From positions 3,846,501 to 3,910,500 of the forward strand of contig OX345647.1 of assembly GCA_947044365.1 (NCBI GenBank): a DNA stretch of 64,000 nucleotides. Reading direction: 5' to 3'. Positions 1 through 12,400 of this stretch are shown in pieces. The stretch comes from Petrosia ficiformis. Its lineage: Eukaryota; Porifera; Demospongiae; Haplosclerida; Petrosiidae. Within the stretch, counting starts at the first letter, position 1, and the number at the start of each line of letters is the position of its first letter. The notes under the pieces were generated by a model. It was not told the DNA's origin. It worked only from the letters and a program-made list of their open reading frames with translations, and did not search any database. The position numbers and the translations under genes were made by a program.

Positions 1-1167
1 ATCTGTTGAAAGCTCAACTACTTTTGCTCTACAAAGTAAAAGAACCTTTTTCACAGCTGGAGAGAGTGATCCAGCTTTGGGAACAAACATTGCCTCTGTT
101 AATGAAATCCATTGACCGTTATTAGCTTCTGTATAAACTATGCTATTGTAAAGCAGTATCGTTTCAAATAGGGTCTTCAAAATACCTTCCCATGGTGTAT
201 TTTGTACTAATTGCAAGGAAGGCCAACAATTGTATACTATCCTATGTGGAAGAGAAGGCACTCTTACCAGTGCTTGAATTAGCTGAGCATAGCAATGTGG
301 CACACAGTATTCAACAAGCAGCTTATTCCATGTGCCTTCTTGATCATCTTGTCTTTCTTGGGCTTCCCATTTAAGAGATCGTCTGTTGCTACTAACAGCA
401 AATGTTCCATTGACATGAATGCCAAATGGTGTCTTGTCCTCTGTTGGAAGAGGAAGAAAGCAAAAGATTCGACCTTTGGAATGAGCATCAGTATCACTGA
501 CCTCAAATGCCGTACCTACCCAGGGAAGGACATGTTGTTTTTCAGCTAATGCTAATACCTTGGGATTATCACTACCTATTCTATGCACTACTAGCCATTC
601 ATATTCACTCTTTCTGCTCCCATCAATCATTTCAATATGAAAATGAGCTGTCTCTTGAATTACTTGCCTGACAGCATATGGAGATTCCCCTGTGAAGGTC
701 GATTCTACACGTCTAACTAACAACTGTTGTTCACTCTGACGCTTTGTAGAATCACGCGAACTAATATATACTTTGAAAACTTGCTCAAAGTTTCCCAACT
801 GTGAAATCTCAACTACTTCTATTGAACAAACGGATCGCAGAAATAAGAGTAGGTATTTTGCTTCTGCTTTCAAAGCCTCTAGTAGCTTTCTTAGTTTTTC
901 AACCGTGTAAACTTCATTAGAAAGTTTGGAGGCTCTATTGCGAAGTGGAAATCGAAACAATGTCTTACCATCGAATGATGGAGAATGCATGGAGAAATCA
1001 CCTACTCCATTAAAGGGGCGTACTAAATCTGGACAGGTATACCGCACATCTTTCAAGTAATACCCTTTACCAGACTCACCCTTCCAAATGTGTTCTTGTG
1101 GTTCTAGAAATCCACAGTAGTCTTCACTAATAATAACAGGAAGATCTAGAAATGTGAAATAATAATG

Positions 1168-1230
<63 letters not shown>

Positions 1231-1838
1231 ATATATATATATATATATATATATCTATATATACGTATATATATATATATATATATATATAGAATAAAGA
1301 GTCAATTATTGGACACCACCCATACTTGGAAGTTATAGAGCTCTCTCTACCATTGCAACTGGAATTATTATACCATGGTAAGAAAGTATAGTAAATAATA
1401 TTCCTGCATAACAAGTTTGATGATCGCTTGCTTGGTCTTGGAGTTATAAGCTTGCAAAAATTAAATAAATGACTACTGTACCATCTGCTGCAACAACATC
1501 TACTTTAGTCATAAATAAACCAAATCTCGTCTCTTACAGTTGCTTGACTGATTTTTGTATTCAACTATCTGGACCACTTTGAGCAATCAATAATCCGCCA
1601 CATCTTTTTGGAATTAGTATAGAGTTCAATTGGAAATTCTTCAAATTTTATTAGTCACCAAAAAAAATTTTAAAATTATACAAACACTGTTACTATTTAC
1701 AAGACCAAACAAGTGATCGTCATGACACTTGTTATGCAGGGATATTACTTAGTATACTATGGTGTAGTAATTCCAGTTGCAGTGGTAGAAAGAGTGCTAT
1801 AGCATCCGAGTATCGGTGGTGTCCGATAATTGACACTT

Positions 1839-1911
<73 letters not shown>

Positions 1912-2320
1912 ATATTTATAACACCCTACGAGTGCTATATTGGATTTATATGCACTGAGCCCGAGGGCAAGGTGCATATAAATCCAATATAGCACGAGTG
2001 GGCGTGTTATAAATAATATATTTCACGAAAGACAAAACCTTTGTTGATGTCTGATGCTTCTCCTACTTTTTGTCTTCACTTTGGAGAAGGTAAGCATTGT
2101 TTTCTTGTAGTCTGTTTCGACGGCAGGTACTATATCTGACCACAGGGTGCTATATCTGATTTATAAACCTGTGGTTTACTTTGATGTTTCGCCGTATCGG
2201 GATATATGTATAGGTTATATCACAGTACGAGTGCTATATCAGATTTATAAAAACCGAGCCCGAGGGCGAGGTTTTTATGGCCCGTAGGGCCATCCCTATG
2301 ATTGCTTTCCCACGGGTTCG

Positions 2321-2358
<38 letters not shown>

Positions 2359-3929
2359 GTTTGTGTCACTTACGCGAGTATGCGTTGTATACGTAGTTAA
2401 GGAAGTTACATCATTCCCGGGGGCTCGGTCAATTAATTGGCGTGGCGCATAAAAGAACGCGCGCTCAAGCTCTACAGACCAGCAGAAAGAAAGCTGTGTA
2501 GCTTACGTAGAAACTGGAACTAATAGCTAGCTATTCTACCTGAAATATATTATTAAAGTTCTACAAGGTTCTTTAAAAGGTAAACAGAGTAGAGAATCAA
2601 AATAATAACTATAATAGGCATCATAAAGTTAGCCATGATTACTGAATGCTGGACACCACAAAGCAATCATAGGGATACTTTTTTTCTCTATTATATCTTG
2701 TTATAAATCTGATATAGCACGAGTGGCTGTGATATAACCAATATTATATCACGAAACACAAAACCTTTGTTGATGTCTGATGCTTCTCCTACCTTTTTGT
2801 CGGCACTTTGGAGAAGGTAAGCGTTGTTTTCTTGTAGTCTGTTTCGACGGCAGGTGCTATATCTGACCACAGGGTGCTATATCTTATATATAAACCTGTG
2901 GTTACTTTGATGTTTCGCCGTATCGGGATATATATATATATATATACACATATATATTATATATGTGGTATTCATTAGAATATTTTTATTCTGTGAAGAT
3001 ATAATATTCAGTATAACTATTATTATTATTATAGTGTTTCTTCTTTAGAAACATAATCATAATTGATGAATACAATAATTATCAAGAAATGTTAGCACAC
3101 ATGATTCACCTGTAATGTGATAGACAGAATTGAATCCAATTCCAAATTTCCCCACTTTGTGAGGATTCTTTGCTTTATCACTGTGCTGCAAGCTTTGTAT
3201 ACTATCCCAGTCTTCTTTCTTGAAAGGGGCGTTATTAAATGACATCAAAGCAGGACCTTGGAATCGGTCCAGTTCACTGGTACTTTCCACCAAATTTTGT
3301 GGGAGTGTTTGCATGTGACGACAATCTAGGTAAAACCTGACTTCTGTAGCCCTGGCATCATCAGCATTCTGAATGATTTCCTGTGTAATGAACATGACAC
3401 AATGATGTTGATTGCATGCATGGTCAGTATTACTTAACTCATTATATATATATATTATATAAATAACAAGGATCAAGAATATAATATATCTGTTAAGTTT
3501 TTTTTTAATGACTGCAAATCTTTTTACATATCACTTTAATTCTTGTTCAACGGAGATAACAGAATTAAATATTATAATTTAATAGTCATGACACTATAGT
3601 ACTCATAGGATGTATGTTAGAGAAGTGACTTTGACTCACATTGACAAAAGAAAATATCTGTCATTACAATTATTATATGTGTCACAAGTTGTGGGGAAAT
3701 AGTCGAGAAGGTAACATTATTTTGTAGCAATTGCTCTACTCTTTACCGACTACAAAGTATTAAAGACTGAGAAACATCTAACAGTACGTATGGTGTGTAT
3801 GACCTAACTCACTTTGAATATCTGTCCACTTGGATATTCACGCAGTATACTAGAGATCATCTGATACAATGGAGGTCTTCTCTGACCGAACGATTCCCCA
3901 ATAGGACGAGCTGGAGACAATCCAGCCAT
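1..3929 (-). CDS. Sacsin-like giant chaperone-type ATPase, gene 1 (5' part only, runs off the left edge)
   Basis: Three exons can be read: exon 1 at 3929-3813 (ATG at 3929, 39 codons, donor GTGAGT), exon 2 at 3380-3110 (phase 0 in, phase 1 out) and the start of a huge exon 3 from 1145 to the window edge. Together they encode the first Hsp90-type ATPase module of the sacsin family: an FGQRRPPLY entry, N-box EIIQNADDARATEV, glycine box KVGKFGIGFNSVYHIT and an FCFLPLP segment. Exon 3 is open to base 1 and aligns without gaps to 50236-51380 of sacsin gene 3, with only scattered substitutions. Exon 2 is two codons shorter than in genes 2 and 3. Intron 2 is swollen to about 1.96 kb by nested repeats, against 194 bp in gene 3. 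Sacsin proteins are large cytosolic regulators linked to Hsp70 and protein quality control; this role is family knowledge. Confidence 0.88.
1166..1290. repeat. (TA)n microsatellite
   Basis: A nearly pure TA run inside intron 2 of sacsin gene 1. A second run lies at 1845-1908, on the other side of the TIR element at 1291-1844, and shorter runs occur at 2325-2351 and 2931-2946. TA is the usual target of mariner- and pogo-type insertion. Confidence 0.9.
1291..1844. mobile_element. MITE with about 115 bp terminal inverted repeats
   Basis: The left arm (1291-1413) contains GTCAATTATTGGACACCACC and ends CCTGCATAACAAG. The right arm (1728-1844) is its reverse complement with scattered mismatches (GGTGGTGTCCGATAATTGAC; TTGTTATGCAGGGATATT). 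The 315 bp centre has no long frame. TA runs flank both ends, which fits insertion into or next to TA. It is non-autonomous and its parent transposase is not visible here. Confidence 0.8.
1919..2940. repeat. Two tandem foldback units, the second split by another element
   Basis: Unit 1 begins with a perfect 24 bp stem hairpin at 1932-1995 whose loop reads GAGCCCGAGGGC. It is followed by a roughly 190 bp tail (2022-2212) that recurs almost unchanged at 2747-2936 (shared words CCTTTGTTGATGTCTGATGC and GTAGTCTGTTTCGACGGCAG). Unit 2 has its own arms, about 2212-2250 and 2699-2737, related as an inverted repeat (GTGCTATATCAGATTTATA / TATAAATCTGATATAGCAC). A further TIR element at 2289-2690 lies between them. 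No coding frame was seen. Confidence 0.7.
2289..2690. mobile_element. Short TIR element nested in the foldback repeat
   Basis: Both ends carry CCCTATGATTGCTT in inverted orientation (near 2289 and near 2680). The element holds a TA run and a segment GTCACTTACGCGAGTATGCG followed by GGGGCTCGGTCAATTAATTG. A second, shorter copy lies at 58741-58975. No coding frame was found. Confidence 0.6.
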
Positions 3930-4629
3930 GATTTGTTGAAGGCAGACCCTAACGAATAGGCCGAGGGAGGGTCTAAAAATGAACTTCCTTTTGGGTGAAG
4001 CCTAACAAGTCTTGGCCAAAATTTTACTTGAGCTCAACCAACATGCATGTTTACACTAAAGCAGAAAAATGCTTATGGTGAGAATTTTCCTCTGATCATC
4101 GTTTCAAGGATCCTACATAATTACAATAATAAAACACTATTACTATAACTATATAATATATGGATTACAGAACTGAAAAAAAGCTAGTATCAACAAAGAA
4201 AATAATATTGACAACTGTAGATACAATAAAAAATAATATTCTATAAAGCAGTACAAGACTAAAATTGTTACTGCTCTTGATTTGTCTGTTGCTCATTAGA
4301 ACGAAATGTATCTTGTGTATACTACAGTAAACATAAGAGAATGTAAGTTTTGAAATCAACAAAACACTGAAACCAGTCATGATATATTATTGTATTACTG
4401 TTACATGATCATGAAAGAATGAACATAATTATATTTTCAAGTATATAATTTATAATATATAATTATTGTATTTGTATATGTAGGGCTGAGAACCATAGTG
4501 GGCTAACCCCAAAAAATCAACTACTGGAAATTGTCCACACAAAAAGTATATATCCTACTACCAAATATAATTATTTTGATCTGCTCCAGAAACACATTTT
4601 GAGATTGTTTTCATGTTAGCCTGGGTATA
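3930..4629. other. Upstream flank of sacsin gene 1, no gene seen
   Basis: AT-rich sequence immediately 5' of the gene 1 start. It is closely matched by 53028-53757 upstream of sacsin gene 3, so it belongs to the segmental duplication and should include any shared promoter. I see no clear core promoter motif and no coding frame. Confidence 0.5.
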
Positions 4630-4864
4630 CAGTGAAACTCCTATATTCTGGACACTCTTGAAACAAATATCCATGCTCTCAGCCTTCAATTATATAATTT
4701 ATGGGTTTTCTCATTTTAGGGTGTCCTCAATAGAGGGGTTTCACTCTATTACTGTTTCGTGGATTAGACCACCATGCTCTCAGCTCTTCAATTATATAAT
4801 TTATGTATTACACGGGTGTCCTCATTTCAGTGTTTCCTCAATAGAGGGGTTCCACCGTATTACT
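4630..4864. mobile_element. Pogo/Tigger-like MITE
   Basis: The left end reads CAGTGAAACTCCTATATTCT followed by GGACAC. The right end has GTGTCCTCAATAGAGGGG then TTTCAC, a degenerate inverted match; the right-end motif occurs twice (about 4720-4754 and 4830-4864). This resembles the CAGT...GGACAC termini of pogo-superfamily elements. The copy at 53758-53867 in the duplicated flank is shorter. Confidence 0.55.
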
Positions 4865-4977
4865 GTTTCATGGGTTAGACCATAATGTATGTATAGTTTA
4901 GTCATTTAGTCATGTATAAGTTATTTTGTCAGGTATAAAGCCAACCACACACTATGCAACATTGTTATTTGTTAACA

Positions 4978-5513
4978 TTAATGGGTTATTTTAACCCCCA
5001 TTTGGTTACATGTGTTTCAATTCATTCTGAGACTGTATAATCAATGCTGATTTTGCTAGATAATGTTTACAAGTAGTAATTTATTTCTTTTTGATCTTGA
5101 TCTATAATAACTATAGTATATAAAGTAAACATGCCATAATAAAGAATGGTAACAACAATGTACATGTATTGTAAACATGTAAATCCCATATTAATCGTGT
5201 AGATGTGCTGAATTTTAAACATGTTATTTGCGTTCAAATTCATGTACTTAATTATGTTAATTACTCTGGAATGAGCAAGTAACATCTGTTGTTTTTGCAG
5301 ATGTTAGAATGGCAATACTAATAATACACACAGGTTGTATCTATAAATGCTTGTTACATATGCTTTATTATGACATGTACTTTGTACTATTCATCAACAT
5401 CAAATGAACCATAACTTAACCATAAATATTACCTAGCAGGAAAAACAGTTAAATCGGCATTGAGAAAAATAGAGACTCCTGTAACCAACTAAAGGTTAAA
5501 ACACCCTATTGTT
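4978..5513. mobile_element. TIR element with AATGGGTTATTTTAACC ends, copy A
   Basis: It starts AATGGGTTATTTTAACC and ends with a degenerate inverted version (AGGTTAAAACACCCTATT). Copy C at 54036-54597 is its counterpart in the duplicated flank. Copy B at 51954-52508 sits inside intron 1 of sacsin gene 3. No convincing coding frame. Confidence 0.6.
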
Positions 5514-6485
5514 TTACAGTGTGAAACAATTCTTCTTGGATCTTTCATGTAACACTCACAATGTTTTTATAGTTAAGTCATTTAGTCATTAAGTCATATC
5601 ATAATTGTTTGCTATAACCTACACAGTACTAGTAGAGTACACATTCTACATGTCTTATCAAAGGTGATATTTAATTTATAAAACAAAAATATTGAACTTT
5701 ACATGTGCCTAAAAAAATTCAAACTTTCAGATATCCCTCTCACATCTATATACACACATCCCCCTGCAGCTGCTAACACAGCGACCACTCTAAATCTTGT
5801 AGATATAGAGATAATTATTACTTACCTCTCAATTTGCATGGTAAATCTAATTAGCACTGTATACTGGAAATAATCCCTTCATATGTACTAATTAAGTTGT
5901 AGCTAAAGGACCACGAAGGGGACAGAATATTTTTCTCCATGGCCATCAGTCGCTTAAGTGTTGATCCAAAGTATAAGCTAGGTATTTGTACTATTTTGTT
6001 ACTACTACAAAGATTGTCATTTAGCTATTTTATTTTTATCCCTTTTCAGTATCAAACCAACAGTGGTGACATGCTGAAGATGAATTAAGTACATTGGTCT
6101 TCATAATTATGTATACCACAGAAATAAAACTGTAGAATGATCAATTTTTACAGATTCTGTAGCTATACATATGCCTGTCAGGATTGTATGTTATGATCCC
6201 CAAAAATACTATTTATGACAGGATGGAAAGAACAGTGATAGAGGTGACATATTTAAGAAGCTGGTTAGTGAATTTATAAAGTATACATCTATATCAACTT
6301 TTTCTGAGTAATGATTCTAGTGAGGCAGGAATGTTGTTTGGTAGGATACAAATTATATTACTGTCTTTTGTTATATTTTACTGCTAATCTTACAATTACA
6401 AATGAAAATACAAAAAAGGAATAACAATTCAAACGAACATGGCAAAATCATGAAAATTAATTAATACAACCAGAAACCTCATGAA
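5514..6485. other. Intergenic, no gene seen
   Basis: AT-rich sequence between the duplicated flank of sacsin gene 1 and the 3' end of the ZU5/Death-fold gene. The similarity to the flank of gene 3 fades near 5660 (matching about 54700). No splice-compatible coding exon was recognised. Confidence 0.5.
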
Positions 6486-9400
6486 TCAAAGGGATAGTGT
6501 TATATTCATGTCTTGCTTGGTTGCTTCTAACCATTCTTCTGTAAGTGTCTCTGAAGCATATATAAAAGCACCTCCAATTTTATTAAAAGCATCCAGAAAC
6601 TTCTTACAGTGCTTCTCCATGCTTACTTGATTTTTTATCCATTCCATCCCAATTATAAACTCTTTCAAAATCTTGTCTGGAGTTGGATTATCTTTGACTT
6701 CTTCGGATATAATCTTTGCTTGATACATTTCTCTTGCTACACTTGGTAAAGACGTCTGTATGAGTGTAATCAATTTCGAGTGGTTATTATTTATTACAGC
6801 AACAATCAACTTCCTCAAATTAGCGATGTCAAACTGAGCTGAAATTCTTTGATCTAGAAAGATTAGACAAAAGTTGATGTTTCTATTACAATTATCTTGT
6901 CATTTGCTATTTGGTTATTTTGTACAGAAAAATAGTTTGATGCTGAGGAGCAAAAATTGCCAATACCCAATTGAATAACAGTCATTTGTGTTTGATACAA
7001 TTCAGGTCAAATATTATTATAAAACATAGCATGAATAATTCCCTTTGATGCTACATGCTCTAATGAGGAATGTATATAGTATAAATCCCAATTCATAATA
7101 TGAACCGGGATTTATTTTGTATAGTAGAAACCACAAACAAGTCTAAGACAACCTAAATTCTATGCAGTGTCATTGTGGGTTCACTTCTTAAAGACCAAAA
7201 TTGTCAGTAATTCGGGTATGAATATGTTTTAAATCTTATGACTTAGGATTCAACTATGAATACAATTTAAATACCACGACTCAGCAAAATTATCGATGAA
7301 TATGGTTTATACACCTATTTGTTGGCTATTTAGCATTTTCGGGCTTCGCCTTTGGGATATAAATAGTATAAATTCCTCCAAATAGGTGTATAACCTATTA
7401 TGATAATATCATTAGTAATTTACCTTCAACTTGTACTTGTGGCACTGAAGTTAGTTGTGTAGCAGAAACTTCTGCATGTGTGGAACAGACAAAAACATTC
7501 ATTCAGGTATAGTGCACTTTTACATAAAACTAATTACGTTAAACAGTGCAGGAAGATGTAAAAGATTGGGGGATTGATGGTACATGTTACTATATATGTG
7601 TGTGTTTGTGTGCGTATGTATGCATGTATGTATGTATGTGTGCATGTTTGGAGGGCTTTGTTACGAACTCTCGCAACAGAACCTTTCATCCCTATCCTGT
7701 GGGCAAGGTGAAAGAAGTATGTATTATGTGTGTATGTATGTATGTGTGTATGTATGTATGTATGTATGTATGTATGTATGTGTGTGTGTATGTGTATGTA
7801 TGTATGTATGTATGTATGTATGTATGTATGTATGTATGTATGTATGTATGTATGTATGTATGTATGTGCCGGTCTGAGAACAACCTCCTCGTGGTGCCGG
7901 TGGAACGCCTTTAGGTAACCGATGGTTCCCACCTACTCCTGGTAATAGTGGTTTAGCAATCGTTCTTGCTTTTGTAAGGAGCTATGCCATTCTAGGCGTA
8001 GAAGCATATCAGTGGGCTTGCTACCCACTGATGTGAAATCTTTGTGAATTCTTTCTTTCGTTTATTTCGTTTATTCGTCTGTTTTGAGAATTCATTTTAG
8101 CACGAGGTGACTGTACAAACCTGATTTGCATTTCTGTGTTTTTTCTTTTCTACTTTTGGTCACAGTGGTGTTTACACCACGGCAAACATCGCATCGATGA
8201 ATGCTTAAAGAAGAAGATGTATGTATGTATGTATGTATGCATGCAGTATCAAGGAGAGATGTTCAATTCTTTTCACATTTTTAATTTTCAATTCCACTAA
8301 TTAATTCAGCATCTAATATTATAGTTACCCAATAGTCTATGGCAGATAGTTATAATAATTATAATTATAATCAAGGGTGTAACTAGCAGTAGGCTGCTCA
8401 CCCTGAAGTTTTGAACATATTCCTTAAATACTTTTTAAAATATTGTATATAATAATATTAAAATAATTTATATGGATAAATAATTAATAATTAAGTTGGA
8501 AATATATATAATTCTTTTCAGTAAATACAGCTGAGATCACTTCTATAATTATTAAATGTGTCATCAATCACTTTATTGTGTATGTTAATCACTTGTTTAC
8601 AGTTTATATAACCTCTTAATCATTTGGATGCATTCTAACATGTGCTGTTTTCTAGAACCTTCTCTGTGTATATATGTTGAGTTATTTTGATTGTTTGATT
8701 ATTGTTTTCTTTGGATAGTCATTGAAGTTGTCAAGACATATACTGTTACATTGGCGCAGTGGGTACTGAACTATGGCAGCTAAACCATAATTCTTCCAGA
8801 TACCTTCTCTGGGGATACTACCAGTTGGGATGACTGGATTGTACACTTCAACAATTGTGCAGAAGTCAATCAGTGGGATGCTAATGCAAAACGTTCCTTC
8901 CTGAAGGTACAATTGATTGGAAAGGCACAAGCAGTTTTTCAATGGTTGCCAGAAGCTGGCCGTGATACGTTCGAGCATGCAGTCACTTCTCTGAAAGAAC
9001 GATTCGAACCTTCTAGTAAACGAGACCTATATCTTGCTGAATTTTCAACTAGAAGACGAAGACCAACTGAGAGTTGGACAGATTTTGCTGAGGATCTTCG
9101 TAGTCTAGCGTCCAAAGCCTACCCAGACCTTAGTAACTCGGCTACAGAGCAAATTGTGTTAACCCACTTCATTGCAAGTATTGTTGACCAACAGATTTCA
9201 TTTGCTGTAAAGCAGAAGACTCCCAAGTCCCTTGATGAAGCTGTCAGTGCTACCATCCAACTAGAAACATACCTAACAACTTCACGGATGACAAATGTAA
9301 ATAACATACAGGAGAAACCTATGTGGGAGACACAATCTACAAATGCCGTTGGATGGAAAAACCAGGAGAACAAACTTGAGCAGCTACTTGAGACTATAAC

Positions 9401-12400
9401 AATGAAATTGGAAAACCTAGAGAACCGAGTGTCACGCCAGCAACTTCCTCCAATACGTCCAACCCCTCGTATCCCTACACGAAATCAACCAGGATCACGT
9501 GTATCTCCAAATCAACCCCCTTGCCCAATAATTTGCTATAATTGTGGTAAAGAAGGACACTTTGCCCGTGGGTGTGCACTACCTTGTCAACGTTCTTTGA
9601 TGTCTTCAGCACGTCCGGGAAACGACCAGCCCTCGGTATGAATGGTCAACATACTGAGGGCAGTAAAGTGACCACTAAGGGCCCTAAAGGTACTGAAATA
9701 GTTTTGTCTCCTGAAACCTTCCAAGTGTGACTTCTTGAAGAAGAGTGTTAAGTATCTTGGACATGTTGTGTCCGAATCAGACATCGCAACAGATCCAGAA
9801 AAAAAAGAACAAGTATCAAGCTGGCCAGTTCCATCTAACTGTAAGCAGCTCCAGGCATTTTTGGGACTTGCAAGTTACTATCGTAGATTTGTGAAAGACT
9901 TTGCGAAAATAGCTCGACCACTACATCGACTCACTGAAGCTAATACCCCTTTCAATTGGGACAAGACATGCCAGACTGCTTTTGATACACTTAGAGTACG
10001 GTTAGTATCAGCACCCATCTTTGCATTTCCAGACTTCTCAAAACAATTTATTGTTGATACAGATGCATCTGAAGATGGAATTGGTGGAGTTTTGTCACAG
10101 ATTCATGAAGATGGCAGAGAGCATGTCATCGTTTATGCAAGCAGAAGCCTTACAAAAGCAGAACGCAAGTACAATGTCACTAGGAAGGAACTTTTAGCTG
10201 TCATTAACTTTATTACACACTTTCGTCAATACCTCTTGGGCTCCTCATTTAAGTTGTGAACTGATCACAATGCTCTAACTTGGCTACGAAATTTCAAGAA
10301 TCCAGAAGGCCAGATGGCTCGTTGGTTGGAGAAATTAGAAGAGTATTCTTTTACAATTGAACATAGAGCTGGATGTAAACACAACAATGCAGATGCATTA
10401 TCTCGATGGCCATCCAACATTCAAATTAGTGCCACCAACATTTCTACTGATTTCTTATATGACAAATACACCGTCACTGATCTCATCACACTACAGAGAA
10501 ATGATCCTGTCATTGGACCAGTTATTGAAGCTAAAGAGAAGGGTGTGCAGCAACCATCCATGGATAGCACTACTAGATATAGTAGTCGATGCAGAAGGTT
10601 GTTCCAACTGTGGGACCAATTAACTCTTGATCAAGGTGTTCTATTTCGTCAGTTTCATGATTCTACCCACAATACCATACATCACCAGCTAGTTGTGCCT
10701 GAAACCGTTAAAGATCAAATTCTGGAGCAGCTCTGCGCTGGATCTGTAGGAGGACACTTGGGGCGAGAGAAAACACTGAGTAAGTTGAAAAAACAATTCT
10801 ATTGGCCGGGACATTATAACGATGTTAAAGACTGGTGTTCATCATGCCCTGACTGTGCTACTCGAAAGATGCCAATTCCTAGAGGTCAAGCTCCCTTGTC
10901 AAACATTACAGTTGGCAATCCATTACAGTTAGTAGCTGTTGACATTTTGGGGCCTTTCAGGACAAGTTACAACAAAAATTCCTACCTTTTGGTTGCTGTA
11001 GACTACTTTACGAAGTGGAGTGAGGCATATCCGATTCCAAATCGAGAGGCATCAACAGTGGCACAACTCCTTGTCAATGAATTTTTCTTCAGGTTCTCTC
11101 CCCCTGAACAGTTGCATTCTGACCAGGGCCGACAATTTGAATCCCTTTTAGTAAAGGAAATATGCCGACTTCTACAAATCAAAAAAACACGTACTTCTCC
11201 ATATCACCCACAGAGTGATGGCTTAGTGGAACGTTTTAATAGAACCCTCCTTCAAATGTTAGCCACTTGTGCTAAAGCTAATCCTGCCAACTGGGAAGAT
11301 CATGTGCGTGCTGTATGCTTTGCATATAATACCAGTAGTCAAGCATCCACTGGATACTCACCCTTCTATTTGATGTATGGCACAGAACCTCGACTACCAA
11401 TTGACCTAACCTTTCAGAATGGTCCTAGACAAGATGTTTCACCATCAGATTATGCCCGGCAACTTCAATTTAATCTCAACCAGGCTTATAACTTGGTATG
11501 GTCCAAATTAGGGGATGTTCAATGTCGACAAAAAGTACTGTATGATCAAAAGGTTCATGGCAAGCCTTTTAGCAAAGGGGATCTTGTGTGGCTACACTCT
11601 ACTGTTGTCCCCTCTTATAGCTGTCGTAAACTCCATCACCCTTGGTCTGGTCCCTTTAAAGTCATTGAAAAACTCTTGGACATTAACTACAAAATTGCTC
11701 CTGTCCACCAACCACAAAAACATTCAGTGGTTCACTTTGATCGGCTTAAACTGTGTTCACCATCCATGCGTTGGCCTCATTCTACTTTGCCACATATGCC
11801 TGAGCCTGTGCCTCCTAGTCAGTCCCTTGCTGGAGAAGGTGCTGAACTTGTAGATGATTCTGTTGAGGAAGAACTAGTGATCAATCGGCCAAGTCCAAGA
11901 TATCCTCACTGTCAGCGACTTTCCCCTGACCGCCTGTTGCCATTTGTCTCACACTGAATACGAGACGTATTCCTACTGGAGGGGAGCTACGTCATCAATC
12001 ACTTTATTGTGTATGTTAATCACTTGTTTACAGTTTATATAACCTCTTATTTATTTGGATGCTTCTAGAACATTCTAACATGTGCTGTTTTCTAGAACCT
12101 TCTCTGTGTATATATGTTGAGTTATTTTGATTGTTTGATTATTGTTTTCTTTGGATAGTCATTGAAGTTTTCAAGACATATACTGTTACAAATGAATAGG
12201 TTGAGCAATGGGTTGGTCAATTGTTATGAGTATTATTAATTGACTACGCCCTTCATGAATAATTAATTAGCTAAAAGTTTTGGTGCACTTTATGCAGCAT
12301 TTTCTTTAAGCCTACCCTATTAATTCTTCCTGGGAGTGCCCTTGATTATAATGATATAATGGCACTTCAATATTATAGTAATAAAAAAAGAATGTACCTT

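Larger units (their letters stand above)
8559..12190 (+). mobile_element. Gypsy-type LTR retrotransposon, internally deleted
   Basis: Two LTRs (8559-8750 and 11990-12190) bound a 3.2 kb body. The flanks share AATG (8555-8558 and 12191-12194), the likely target duplication. After the 5' LTR a TGGCGCAGTGGG primer-site-like sequence begins at 8752, and a purine-rich tract (GGAGGGGAG) sits near 11977-11986. The order gag zinc knuckle, RT tail, RNase H, integrase with a GPF-type C-terminus is that of Metaviridae (Gypsy/Ty3). Protease and the RT palm are absent, so the copy cannot be autonomous. It lies antisense in an intron of the ZU5 gene. Confidence 0.93.

Noticed and set aside
1229..1414. Minus-strand frame ending in YIYIYI
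   Set aside because: It reads through a TA run and one arm of a MITE.
7534..7932. Open frames on both strands rich in YIHT or YVCM
   Set aside because: They are translations of the (TGTA)n microsatellite, with no start context or family motif.
8763..8790. ATG after the 5' LTR as the gag start
   Set aside because: It is one base out of frame with the gag body and meets a stop after five codons.
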